Program-made: the position numbers and the translations under genes
Notes under the pieces: model-generated
Database searches by the model: none
What the model saw: only the letters and a program-made list of their open reading frames with translations
Told to the model about the DNA's origin: nothing
In this document: piece by piece, positions 15,552-23,493 of the stretch
Layout of the letters: every line of letters starts with the position of its first letter
Position numbering within the stretch: position 1 is the stretch's first letter
Assembly (NCBI GenBank): GCA_004560305.1
Contig: SFVI01000017.1
Coordinates: 1 to 32,021, forward strand
Length of the DNA stretch: 32,021 nt
Reading direction: 5' to 3'
Source: a bacterium
GTDB taxonomy: Bacteria > Bacillota > Clostridia > Oscillospirales > Oscillospiraceae

Positions 15552-16253
15552 ATGTTAACAATAAAAGGCTTTGAAAAAGCATTTGAGTATTGGCAGCTGT
15601 TTTTGCAGGGTGTGGTTTGTACCATCTCCTTGTCTGCCCTCACGGTTTTCTTTGGTTTTATTCTGGCTCTGGTGATCGCCACCTGCCGCATGGGCAGGTC
15701 CAGAATCCTGAGAGCCGTTTCCACCGCCTATGTGGAGCTGTTCCGTGCCACCCCTATGGTGGTGCAGGTGTTCCTGATCTTCTATGTGGTGTTTGATGGA
15801 GTCAAAGTGCTGCCGGGCTTCAAGCTGTTCGGCTTTATCCGCTTTGACCGCTTCTTCCCGGCAGTGGTGGCCCTGGCCCTGAACTCCGGCGCCTACCTGT
15901 CGGAAATCATCCGCTCCGGCATCCAGTCCATTGACGGCGGACAGACCGAGGCGGCCCGCTCCCTGGGCCTGTCCTCCTGGAAGACCATGCGCTTTATCGT
16001 GCTGCCCCAGGCCATCAAGAACATTCTGCCCGCCATTGCCAACGAATTCGTCACCATCATCAAGGAGTCCGCCATCTGCTATACCATCGGCGTGCAGGAT
16101 ATCATGTCGGCGGTGAACGCGGTAAAGGGCGCTACATACAGGATGGGCGAAGCACTGATCATCGCTACGGTGCTGTACTTCTGCCTGACCTTCCCCACCA
16201 GTAAAGTGATCGCACATTTTGAAAGGAAGATGAGCCGTGGAGACAAACGATAA
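15552..16253 (+). CDS. amino-acid ABC transporter permease
   Basis: 233 residues with about five membrane segments of the HisM/GlnP type. VYVELFRATPMVVQVFLIFYVVF is the family signature region, and SGIQSIDGGQTEAARSLGLSSWKTMRFIVLPQAIKNILPAIANEF is the EAA loop that docks on the ATPase. AAGGAG (15538-15543) lies 8 bases before the ATG. The end overlaps the ATPase gene by 17 bases. Only one permease gene is present, so it probably works as a homodimer. Confidence 0.94.
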   Translation: MLTIKGFEKAFEYWQLFLQGVVCTISLSALTVFFGFILALVIATCRMGRSRILRAVSTAYVELFRATPMVVQVFLIFYVVFDGVKVLPGFKLFGFIRFDRFFPAVVALALNSGAYLSEIIRSGIQSIDGGQTEAARSLGLSSWKTMRFIVLPQAIKNILPAIANEFVTIIKESAICYTIGVQDIMSAVNAVKGATYRMGEALIIATVLYFCLTFPTSKVIAHFERKMSRGDKR

Positions 16254-17001
16254 GCTGATCCAGGTCAAGGACCTGAAAAAACACTACAACAAAGGCGCCA
16301 TCAAGGCCCTGGACGGCGTGACCGTGGACATCAACAAGGGGGATGTAATGGTGGTCATCGGGCCTTCCGGCTCCGGCAAATCCACCTTCCTCCGCTCCCT
16401 GAACCTGCTGGAGCAGCCTACCGCCGGCTCTATCGTCTTTGAGGGCGTGGATATTACCAAGAAAAAGGACGAAAACGGCAAGAAGCTGGATATCGACCTC
16501 CACCGCCAGAAGATGGGCATGGTGTTCCAGCACTTTAACCTGTTCCCCCATATGACCATTCTGCAGAATATGTGCATCGCCCCCGTCCAGGTGAAGGGCA
16601 AGACCCAGGCCGAGGCGGAGGCCAAGGCCATGGAGCTGCTAGCCCGCGTGGGTCTGGCGGACCGTGCCGACGCCTACCCCATCCAGCTCTCCGGCGGCCA
16701 GAAGCAGCGTGTGGCTATCGTCCGCGCCCTGGCCATGGAACCGGATGTGATGCTCTTTGACGAGCCCACCTCCGCCCTGGACCCGGAAATGGTGGGCGAG
16801 GTGCTGGATGTTATGAAGGAGCTGGCCAAAGAGGGCATGACCATGGTGGTGGTCACCCACGAGATGGGCTTCGCCCGTGAAGTGGGCAATCGGGTGCTGT
16901 TCATGGCCGACGGCCTGCTGCTGGAAGAGGGCAGCCCTGACCAGATTTTCAACCATCCCCAGAACCCCCGTCTGCAAGATTTTCTTTCCAAGGTGCTGTG
17001 A
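16237..17001 (+). CDS. amino-acid ABC transporter ATP-binding protein (GlnQ/HisP type)
   Basis: 254 residues. Walker A GPSGSGKST (42-50), Q-loop Gln98 in MVFQHFNLFPH, signature LSGGQKQR (151-158), Walker B VMLFDEP with Glu176, and switch His208 in VVVTHEMGFA are all intact. MVFQHFNLFPHMT is characteristic of polar amino-acid importers. The GTG start at 16237 is preceded by AAGGAAG and lies inside the end of the permease gene. The stop overlaps the M20 peptidase gene (TGATG). Confidence 0.96.
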   Translation: METNDKLIQVKDLKKHYNKGAIKALDGVTVDINKGDVMVVIGPSGSGKSTFLRSLNLLEQPTAGSIVFEGVDITKKKDENGKKLDIDLHRQKMGMVFQHFNLFPHMTILQNMCIAPVQVKGKTQAEAEAKAMELLARVGLADRADAYPIQLSGGQKQRVAIVRALAMEPDVMLFDEPTSALDPEMVGEVLDVMKELAKEGMTMVVVTHEMGFAREVGNRVLFMADGLLLEEGSPDQIFNHPQNPRLQDFLSKVL

Positions 17002-18440
17002 TGAGCCAGTCCAAACAAATTGCCATTGAATATGTGAACGCCAGGGCAGATTTCTTCTGCGCCCTGGCGGATACCATCTGGGCCAACCCGGAACTGTCCC
17101 TGAAGGAGTTTGGCTCCACCGCCAGCTATTGCGCCGCTCTGCGGGAGCTGGGCTTTGCAGTCAAGGAGAAGCTCTGCGGTATCGACACCGCCTTCTGCGG
17201 CAGCTACGGCAGCGGCCGGCCGGTGATCGGCATTCTGGGCGAGTTTGACGCCCTCTCCGGCCTGAGCCAGAAGGCGGGCAGCGCCCAGCCGGAGCCGTTG
17301 ATTCCCGGCGGCTGCGGTCACGGCTGCGGCCACAATCTGCTGGGGGCCGGCTCCCTGGCTGCCGCCGCGGCAGTGAAGGCCTATCTGGAAAAGACCGGCC
17401 GGCCCGGCACCGTTATCTTCTACGGCTGCCCCGGTGAGGAGGGCGGCAGCGGCAAGGCCTTTATGGCCCGGGAAGGGCTGTGGAAGCAGCTGGACGCGGC
17501 CCTCAGCTGGCACCCGGCCGATGTGAACCAGGTGCGCACCGGCACCAACAACTCCTGCATCCAGGTGATGTACAAGTTCCACGGCGTCTCTGCCCACGCG
17601 GCGGGGGACCCCTATAACGGCCGCAGCGCCCTGGACGCGGTGGAGCTGATGAACATCGGCGTCCAGTTCCTGCGGGAGCACACCACCGATGACTGCCGCA
17701 TCCACTATGCCATCATCGATTCCGGCGGCGTCTCCCCCAACGTGGTGCAGGCCCATGCCACGGTGCTGTACATGGTGCGGGCCAACAAGGTGGCGGACTC
17801 CGTGAAGCTACAGGAGCGGGTGGATAAGATCGCCCAGGGCGCCGCCATGATGACCGACACCCGCTTTGACCGGGTGTTTATCGACGGTACGGCGGAGCTG
17901 CTGCCCAATTACACCATCGAAAAACTGCTCCAGGCGAACATGGAGCTGGTGGGCGCGCCCAGATATGATGAGCAAGACCTGGCCTTGGCCCGGGCCCTCC
18001 GCACCACCTATGAAGCGGAGACCGATCCTCCCGGCATCGGCGCCAAGTGCGATGAGCAGATCGCCCGGCAGGTGCGGGAATTGACGGAGAACATGACAAA
18101 GCCCATCAACGACTTCGTCATGCCACTGTATTCCGGCAACGTGTTCATCCCCGGCAGCACCGATGTGGGGGATGTCAGCTGGCTGACTCCCACCTCCCAG
18201 GTGGATATCGTCACCTGGCCGGCGGGCCTGCCCCATCACTCCTGGCAGGTGGTCTCCTGCGGGAAAAGCGGCCTTGCCCACAAGGGCCTGCTGATGGCGG
18301 CCAAGGTGCTGGCCGCCACGGCCATCGACCTGATGGAAAAGCCCGAAGCGCTGCAAGCGGCCCGGGAAGAATTTGCCCGCCGCGCCGCTTCCGGCTATGT
18401 CTGCCCCATCGAGCCTGGCGAGGAACCGAAAGCCATATAA
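17001..18440 (+). CDS. M20 family amidohydrolase (AbgB-like)
   Basis: 479 residues. GGCGHGCGHNLLGAGSLAAA (103-122) holds His/Cys metal ligands typical of the M20D aminoacylase group, and PGEEGGSGKAFM (144-155) the catalytic Glu pair. SWHPADVNQV and PLYSGNVFIPGSTDVGDVSW match subunit B of aminobenzoyl-glutamate hydrolase and related amidases. ATG 17001 overlaps the ATPase stop; GTG 16998 is the alternative. Being fourth gene of the ABC operon suggests that the imported compound is an N-acyl amino acid, amide or small peptide which this enzyme cleaves in the cytosol (inference). Confidence 0.9.
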   Translation: MSQSKQIAIEYVNARADFFCALADTIWANPELSLKEFGSTASYCAALRELGFAVKEKLCGIDTAFCGSYGSGRPVIGILGEFDALSGLSQKAGSAQPEPLIPGGCGHGCGHNLLGAGSLAAAAAVKAYLEKTGRPGTVIFYGCPGEEGGSGKAFMAREGLWKQLDAALSWHPADVNQVRTGTNNSCIQVMYKFHGVSAHAAGDPYNGRSALDAVELMNIGVQFLREHTTDDCRIHYAIIDSGGVSPNVVQAHATVLYMVRANKVADSVKLQERVDKIAQGAAMMTDTRFDRVFIDGTAELLPNYTIEKLLQANMELVGAPRYDEQDLALARALRTTYEAETDPPGIGAKCDEQIARQVRELTENMTKPINDFVMPLYSGNVFIPGSTDVGDVSWLTPTSQVDIVTWPAGLPHHSWQVVSCGKSGLAHKGLLMAAKVLAATAIDLMEKPEALQAAREEFARRAASGYVCPIEPGEEPKAI

Positions 18441-18447
18441 AAAGATC

Positions 18448-18473
18448 AGCCCGGCAGCCAAAGCTGCCGGGCT
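18448..18473 (+). terminator. terminator of the ABC-amidohydrolase operon
   Basis: AGCCCGGCAGC (18448-18458), a CAAA loop and GCTGCCGGGCT (18463-18473) form a perfect 11-bp stem. The usual T tract is interrupted (GTTGAG), because the repeat element begins here. Confidence 0.8.
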
Positions 18474-18477
18474 GTTG

Positions 18478-18672
18478 AGTCTGTCAAAGAACCAGCCAAA
18501 GCCTCCCCTGTGTAAGGGGAGGTGGCAAAAATCTATGATTTTTGACGGAGGGGTTGTAAAAGAAATGTTCCAAATTTGCATGACATAACTGATAATCCCG
18601 AACATTTTATAAAACAATCCCTCAGTCAGCTTCGCTGCCAGCTCCCTTTACACAAGGGAGCCTTTTTGTGTA
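18478..18672. repeat. 195-bp dispersed palindromic element, copy 2
   Basis: Same length and orientation as the copy at 12721-12915, with six substitutions. It starts five bases after the operon terminator and ends ten bases before the stop codon of the thioesterase gene on the other strand. Reading frames over it are artefacts of the element. Confidence 0.85.
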
Positions 18673-18682
18673 GCCGTGAGAG

Positions 18683-19411
18683 TTATCTTTTATACTGGCA
18701 ATAGGCGTTGAAGGCGGGCTTGCCGGTACTGATGTGCTGGCCCTGCACCTTGATGCCATCCTCCAGGGGCATGGCGCCCATGCGGATGACGCTGCCGTTG
18801 ACGCACTCCTTCACGAAGTCCACCTGCATATGTGCGATCAGGGGACGCTCCCCCTCATAATAGCCGCTGAGCCGGCACACCAGCTCCGGGTAGTCAAAGG
18901 TGGAGTAGTGGCCGTTGGCATCGCAGTCAGCCTGGGTGAAGGCTTTTTCCTCCGTGTAGGGGAAGTCCTCAATGGTGGGCAGCGGGTCAAAATCCTCCGC
19001 CTCGTTCAGGGCCGGGGCGTTGAAGAAAGGCTCCGTATCCTCGCAGGTAAGGCGGCGGCGGCCACGCAGCACCACCGGCATCATCACATGGTTCAGCTGG
19101 CCCACCAGCTCTCCGTTCCTGTAAAGCTCGCCCTGCTGGGTGTAGTGCCGGCCGCAGACGGTGCGGCTGGAGGCGAAGCCCACCAGCTCATCCCCGGCGT
19201 GCAGATGCTGAAACTGGCGGATGATGATGCGGCGGAACATCCAGACGGCCTTCAGGTTGGCCATCAGCACCTGCTTACTGCCCCCCTCCAGACGGTTGCG
19301 GGTGGTGGCGGCCACCACCAGCTGCTGCACCAGGTTCGGCACGGTGATATAGCCCTGCTGATCGCAGTCGGCCTCGGTAATGGTGTAATGCAGAGTCTCC
19401 AACATATCCAT
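18683..19411 (-). CDS. acyl-ACP thioesterase (double hotdog fold)
   Basis: 242 residues made of two hotdog domains. Each begins with a related segment, ADCDQQGYITVPNLVQQL (14-31) and ADCDANGHYSTFDYPELV (161-178); the second has the DxxGHY form of the thioesterase active-site loop. LKAVWMFRRIIIRQFQHLHAGDELVG is typical of bacterial acyl-ACP thioesterases. The enzyme would release fatty acids from acyl carrier protein or CoA. ATG 19411 is preceded by a weak GAGAGATGATC. The gene stands alone, with its own promoter at 19482-19510. Confidence 0.88.
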   Translation of the reverse strand: MDMLETLHYTITEADCDQQGYITVPNLVQQLVVAATTRNRLEGGSKQVLMANLKAVWMFRRIIIRQFQHLHAGDELVGFASSRTVCGRHYTQQGELYRNGELVGQLNHVMMPVVLRGRRRLTCEDTEPFFNAPALNEAEDFDPLPTIEDFPYTEEKAFTQADCDANGHYSTFDYPELVCRLSGYYEGERPLIAHMQVDFVKECVNGSVIRMGAMPLEDGIKVQGQHISTGKPAFNAYCQYKR

Positions 19412-19445
19412 AATCGATCATCTCTCTATCTTACTTAAATAGTGC

Positions 19446-19510
19446 GGCTCAGAGCGAAGAAACTCTGAGCCCAACAATATCAATATATCACAGCAAAACC
19501 CAGCGGGCAA
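19446..19510 (-). promoter_or_regulatory. thioesterase promoter and leader hairpin
   Basis: On the minus strand TTGCCC (19510-19505), a 17-bp spacer and TATATT (19487-19482) with an extended TG. The leader then forms a perfect 9-bp hairpin, GGCTCAGAG with CTCTGAGCC (19471-19463 and 19454-19446), about 35 bases before the start codon. There is no T run, so it is not a terminator. Confidence 0.6.
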
Positions 19511-19524
19511 CAATAAAAATACAG

Positions 19525-19613
19525 TTTAAACAAAGATTGTAGACTTGTATAATTTGTGCCCCTGGATTTCGTTGAAGCTGGCTCTTGAAACTGCCTGCCG
19601 GATTTGCTATAGT
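19525..19613 (+). promoter_or_regulatory. tandem plus-strand promoters of a small transcript
   Basis: TTTAAA-N17-TATAAT (19525-19553) and TTGAAA-N17-TATAGT (19585-19613). The second is the stronger match and would start transcription near 19620. Confidence 0.6.
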
Positions 19614-19619
19614 ATAGCC

Positions 19620-19799
19620 AGAAAGGACGACCGAGAGTCTCATCAAGGAAAGTCCTCTGATATATACGACGGGCCGCAGATGTGTGGCGTCGAATCCGTA
19701 GAAAGAGAGGTAACCAGGATGTTAGATACCAAGAACTTCCAGAAATAGCCCTTGACTGTTGTAGGTGAAAGATGCAGCGGTCAAGGGCTATTTCGTTTA
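19620..19799 (+). ncRNA. candidate structured small RNA or leader, unknown class
   Basis: The region between the promoter and the next terminator has no convincing gene but several helices: GGAC/GTCC around a GAGAGTCTC hairpin (19623-19655), CGACG/CGTCG enclosing CCGC/GTGG (19669-19692), ATCC/GGAT (19695-19721), and a perfect 15-bp hairpin whose arms are 19742-19756 and 19780-19794. A nine-codon frame, MLDTKNFQK, starts at 19720 behind AGAGAGG and stops inside the last stem, so translation could open that hairpin. It may be a free-standing RNA or an attenuator for the lipase gene. I could not match it to a class I know. Confidence 0.5.
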
Positions 19800-19823
19800 T
19801 AGGGCGTTTTTCAGGGCGTTTTT

Positions 19824-19853
19824 CTCAGTGTCTGGGGCACTGAGTATTTTTTT
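19824..19853 (+). terminator. terminator between the small transcript and the lipase gene
   Basis: CTCAGTG (19824-19830) pairs with CACTGAG (19838-19844), then TA and seven T. Confidence 0.8.
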
Positions 19854-19874
19854 GCCCTGCTGCAGGGCATTTGC

Positions 19875-19903
19875 TTGAAATGTTCACAGTCCGGGGGTAA
19901 AAT
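19875..19903 (+). promoter_or_regulatory. promoter of the patatin-like gene
   Basis: TTGAAA (19875-19880), a 17-bp spacer and TAAAAT (19898-19903), 30 bases before the start codon. Confidence 0.65.
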
Positions 19904-19933
19904 AGCGGTAAAAACTGCCGGGAGGAATAGGAA

Positions 19934-20776
19934 ATGAAAACGGGTCTTGTGTTGGAGGGCGGCGCCATGCGGGGCATGTATACCGCCGGCGTGCTGGATG
20001 TGCTGCACCGGGAGGGGGTGCATTTTGATGGGATCATGGGCGTTTCCGCCGGGGCACTGTTCGGCCCCAACTTCCTGTCCGGGCAGGAGGGAAGGGTCAT
20101 CCGCTATAACAAGCGCTTCATCCGGGACCGGCGCTATCAGGGCCTGGGCTGCCTGCTCCGAACCGGGGACCTGTTCAGCAGGGACTTCGCCTACGGCACC
20201 GTGCCCCGGGAGCTGGACGTGTTTGACGACCAGGCTTTTCAGGCCGCCGGCGTACCCTTTTACGCCGTGGTGACGAATCTGGACACCGGCCTGCCGGAGT
20301 ACATGCAGGTGAAAAGCGTCTTTGACGATATGGAGATCCTCCGGGCCTCCGGCTCCATGCCCTTCGTCTCCCGGCCGGTGGAGATCAATGGCCGCCGCTA
20401 TCTGGATGGCGGCGTAGCCGACAGCATCCCCTTCGACGCCATGGCGCGGATGGGCTATGAAAAGCAGCTGGTGCTGCTGACCCGGGACATGGATTATCGG
20501 AAGAAGCCCATGCCCGCCGGGGCCATCAGGCTGTATTACCGCCGCCATCCCCAGTTCCGGGACCAGCTGCTGCACCGGCACGACGTGTATAATGACAGCG
20601 TGGCCCGCCTGAAGGAACTGGAAGCGCAAGGAAAGTATTTTGTCATACGCCCCAGCCGCCCCATAGAGATCGGCCGGGTGGAGAGCGACCCGGATAAATT
20701 GCAGGAGGTTTATGAGCTGGGCCTGCGGGACGGGCAGGCGGCCCTGGCGCCCTTGCAGGAATATTTGGGGGAATAA
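19934..20776 (+). CDS. patatin-like phospholipase
   Basis: 280 residues. GGAMRG (9-14) is the oxyanion hole, GVSAG (36-40) carries the nucleophile Ser38, and LDGG (157-160) the dyad partner Asp158. This is the complete Ser-Asp dyad of patatin-like lipid acyl hydrolases. The closest known layout is the YjjU/RssA-type cytosolic bacterial group. GGGAGGAA lies 7 bases upstream of the ATG. It is transcribed alone, with a terminator before and after. The lipid substrate is unknown. Confidence 0.93.
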   Translation: MKTGLVLEGGAMRGMYTAGVLDVLHREGVHFDGIMGVSAGALFGPNFLSGQEGRVIRYNKRFIRDRRYQGLGCLLRTGDLFSRDFAYGTVPRELDVFDDQAFQAAGVPFYAVVTNLDTGLPEYMQVKSVFDDMEILRASGSMPFVSRPVEINGRRYLDGGVADSIPFDAMARMGYEKQLVLLTRDMDYRKKPMPAGAIRLYYRRHPQFRDQLLHRHDVYNDSVARLKELEAQGKYFVIRPSRPIEIGRVESDPDKLQEVYELGLRDGQAALAPLQEYLGE

Positions 20777-20818
20777 GCCCTTGTTTCCCAGCCAAAATAG
20801 CTTTACATAACATTTAAC

Positions 20819-20835
20819 AATTCTGAAATAGAATT
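20819..20835. promoter_or_regulatory. AATTCT-N5-AGAATT palindrome resembling the XRE operator
   Basis: AATTCTGAAATAGAATT differs in one base from the core of the XRE operator at 5304-5321. It lies after the lipase stop and 80 bases before a terminator, with a weak TATACT (20868-20873) downstream. No gene between here and the terminator is visible. Confidence 0.4.
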
Positions 20836-20914
20836 ACTGTTACATCTGAAATATCTTTTTGCTATCTTATACTTGCAAGTAGCAGTTTTTCATTTTCTCC
20901 TCTTTCATAACGAT

Positions 20915-20950
20915 AAACCGGCTGGGCGCAAGTCCAGCCGGTTTATTTTT
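20915..20950 (+). terminator. terminator before the MMPL operon
   Basis: AAACCGGCTGG (20915-20925) pairs with CCAGCCGGTTT (20934-20944), followed by ATTTTT. It probably ends the lipase transcript. Confidence 0.85.
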
Positions 20951-20973
20951 GTCATATGCATTCTTTTGATTAA

Positions 20974-21002
20974 TTGTTTTCTTAATAATTCGCTGATATA
21001 AT
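20974..21002 (+). promoter_or_regulatory. promoter of the MMPL-GLUG operon
   Basis: TTGTTT (20974-20979), a 17-bp spacer and TATAAT (20997-21002) with an extended TGA directly before the -10. Confidence 0.7.
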
Positions 21003-21039
21003 AAACTGTCATAGGAGTAATTTTGTTGAGGTGATCAGA

Positions 21040-23493
21040 TTGAGAGCTGACAAGCAGGGCAGCTTTATGGAGCGGGTGGCCGCAGTCATTGTGGATAAGC
21101 GCAACGTGTTTTTCCTCATTTTTGCCGCCGCGGCCATATTCTGCGCCTTTTCCCGGAACTGGGTCCGGATCTGCGACGATATCACCGCCTACCTGCCGGA
21201 CAATACGGAGACCCGGCAGGGGCTTGACCTGATGGAGCGGGAGTTTACCACCTTCGGCACTGCCAAGGTCATGGTGGCCAACATTACCTATGAGAAGGCC
21301 CTGGAGCTGCAGCACAGCCTGGGCCAGCTGGAGGGTGTGAAATCCGTAGAATTTGACGACAGCGCCAAGCACTACGCCTCCGCCTCCGCCCTCTTTGACG
21401 TGACCTTTGTCGGGGAGAATAACGACCCGGAAAGCGAGGCGGGCCTGGAGCGGGTGAAGGACTATCTCTCCGGCTATGACCTGTATCTCAGCAGCGAGGT
21501 AGGCAATCCCCTGGAGGCCATCATAGACCAGGAGATGCTGGTGGTGGATATCATCGCGGTGATCATCATTGTGCTGGTGCTGCTGCTGACCTCCCGCACC
21601 TATGCGGAGATCCCGGTGCTGCTGATCACCTTCGGCGCGGCGGCCCTGCTGAACATGGGCACCAACTACCTGATGGGGGAGGTATCCTTTGTCACCAACT
21701 CCATTGCCATCGTCATGCAGCTGGCCCTGGCCATCGACTATGCCATCATTCTCTGCCACCGCTACACCGAGGAGCGGGAGCATATGGAGCCCAGGGAAGC
21801 TGCCATCACCGCACTGAGTCACGCCATCCCGGAGATCTCTGCCAGCAGCCTTACCACCATATCCGGTCTGTTGGCCCTGTGCCTGATGGAGTTCCGGCTG
21901 GGCTATGACATGGGCTCTGTGCTCATCAAGGCCATCCTGCTGAGCATACTGTCGGTATTTCTGCTGATGCCGGGTCTGCTGGTGCTGTTCTCCGGCTGGA
22001 TCGATAAGACCCACCACAGGAACTTCGTGCCCAAGATCAATTTCCTGGGGAAAGCCGTGTACGCCACCCGCTTTGTGATGCCGGTAATCTTCATCGCACT
22101 GATCGTCTGTGCCTTTTTCTTCTCCCAGAGGGCCAATTACGTCTATTCCAGCAATTCCGTCACCGCCATTCGCCAGAACGAGACCCAGCTGGCCAGGAAG
22201 GAGATTGAGGACACCTTCCAGAAGTCCAATATGCTGGCGGTTATCGTCCCTGCCGGGGACTACGAAAAGGAAGCGAAGCTGATCGCTGAGCTTAAGGAGC
22301 TGCCCCGGGTGGAGAGCGTCACCGGCCTTGCGGATATTGACGCGCTGGACGGCTATAAGCTGACCTCCGCCCTGACGCCCAGAGAGTTTTCCGAGGTGGC
22401 GGGCCTGGATATTGAGGTGGCAAAGCTGCTCTATACCGGCTACGCCATGAACCTCAGCGAATATGGGCAGATCGCCACAAACCTGGATAACTACCGGGTC
22501 CCCCTGCTGGATATGTTCAGCTATCTCTTTGACCAGCGCAAGGAGGTGGTCATCGACCTGGACCAGGAAACCGAGGACTTGCTGGACGATCTGGAGCAGC
22601 AGCTTCATGACGCCCGGCTCCAGCTGATGAGCGATGACTACAGCCGCATCGTGGTCATGCTGAACCTGCCCACCGAGGGGGAGGAGAGCTATCAGTACCT
22701 GGACATCATCCACGGCATCACCGCCCGGTATTATGACGAGTATTACGCGGTGGGCGATACCACCAGCTGCAGCGACCTGCGCAGCTCCTTTGAAAAGGAT
22801 AACCTGATTATCAGCATCCTCACGGTGGTCTTTGTGATCATCGTCCTGATCTTTACCTTCAAATCCGCCGGTCTGCCCCTGCTGCTGATCGCCATCATCC
22901 AGGGCAGTATCTGGTGCAACTTCTCTACCCCCTATCTGAAGGGCTCCAACCTGTTCTTTATGACCTACCTGATCGTCAGCTCCATCCAGATGGGCGCCAA
23001 CATCGACTATGCCATTGTGATCTCCAGCCGGTACATGGAGCTGAAAGAAAAAATGCCCCTGAAGGAGGCCATGACCGAGACCCTGAACCTGGCCTTCCCC
23101 ACCATCATCACCTCCGGCGCCATGATGGCCCTGGCAGGCATGGCTATCGGTCTTTTGACCTCCAATGAGATCATCTCCGGCATCGGCGTGTTCATCGGCA
23201 CCGGCACCACCATCTCCATTTTCCTGGTCATGTGCGTGCTGCCCCAGATCCTGCTGACGGGAGATATCATCATAAGAAAGACCAGCTTCACCATCAACCG
23301 GGGCGGCCTGGTGCAGAGCCGCAGCGGCCTGATCCGGGTGGACGGCCGTGTCCGGGGCCAGTTCAACGGCGTCATCGATGCCGAGGTCCACGGTTTTCTC
23401 CGTGGTGAGCTGAATGCCCGGGTAGATATCGGAACAGCGAACAACCAACCGCAAAATCTGGAGATCACAGGAGGGACCCATGATGAAACGTAG
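21040..23493 (+). CDS. MMPL/RND family transporter with bactofilin-like C-terminal tail
   Basis: 817 residues in two halves, each with one N-terminal helix, an extracytoplasmic domain and a cluster of five helices. LALAIDYAIILCHRYTEE and GANIDYAIVISSRYMELKE are the paired TM4-type motifs of MMPL proteins, with Asp residues expected to relay protons. A helical insert (about 505-545, DLDQETEDLLDDLEQQLHDARLQL) lies in the second outer domain. The last 60 residues (FTINRGGLVQSRSGLIRVDGRVRGQFNGVIDAEVHGFLRGELNARVDIG) are not membrane-like and have the short-period pattern of a bactofilin beta-helix. TTG 21040 is chosen because GAGGTGATC, a nine-base match to the 16S 3' end, lies just before; GTG 21031 is inside that site. 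It overlaps the next gene by 14 bases. Confidence 0.86.
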   Translation: MRADKQGSFMERVAAVIVDKRNVFFLIFAAAAIFCAFSRNWVRICDDITAYLPDNTETRQGLDLMEREFTTFGTAKVMVANITYEKALELQHSLGQLEGVKSVEFDDSAKHYASASALFDVTFVGENNDPESEAGLERVKDYLSGYDLYLSSEVGNPLEAIIDQEMLVVDIIAVIIIVLVLLLTSRTYAEIPVLLITFGAAALLNMGTNYLMGEVSFVTNSIAIVMQLALAIDYAIILCHRYTEEREHMEPREAAITALSHAIPEISASSLTTISGLLALCLMEFRLGYDMGSVLIKAILLSILSVFLLMPGLLVLFSGWIDKTHHRNFVPKINFLGKAVYATRFVMPVIFIALIVCAFFFSQRANYVYSSNSVTAIRQNETQLARKEIEDTFQKSNMLAVIVPAGDYEKEAKLIAELKELPRVESVTGLADIDALDGYKLTSALTPREFSEVAGLDIEVAKLLYTGYAMNLSEYGQIATNLDNYRVPLLDMFSYLFDQRKEVVIDLDQETEDLLDDLEQQLHDARLQLMSDDYSRIVVMLNLPTEGEESYQYLDIIHGITARYYDEYYAVGDTTSCSDLRSSFEKDNLIISILTVVFVIIVLIFTFKSAGLPLLLIAIIQGSIWCNFSTPYLKGSNLFFMTYLIVSSIQMGANIDYAIVISSRYMELKEKMPLKEAMTETLNLAFPTIITSGAMMALAGMAIGLLTSNEIISGIGVFIGTGTTISIFLVMCVLPQILLTGDIIIRKTSFTINRGGLVQSRSGLIRVDGRVRGQFNGVIDAEVHGFLRGELNARVDIGTANNQPQNLEITGGTHDET

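Noticed and set aside
19640..19660. GGAAAGTCC motif suggesting RNase P RNA
   Set aside because: The surrounding sequence lacks other conserved RNase P elements and the transcript is far too short.
19545..19748. 67-residue plus-strand frame
   Set aside because: It starts upstream of the strong promoter at 19585-19613 and crosses the structured region; the short MLDTKNFQK frame inside it has a better binding site.
20905..23481. 858-residue minus-strand frame opposite the MMPL gene
   Set aside because: His/Gln/Gly/Asp-rich antisense frame covering a terminator and promoter; no family features.
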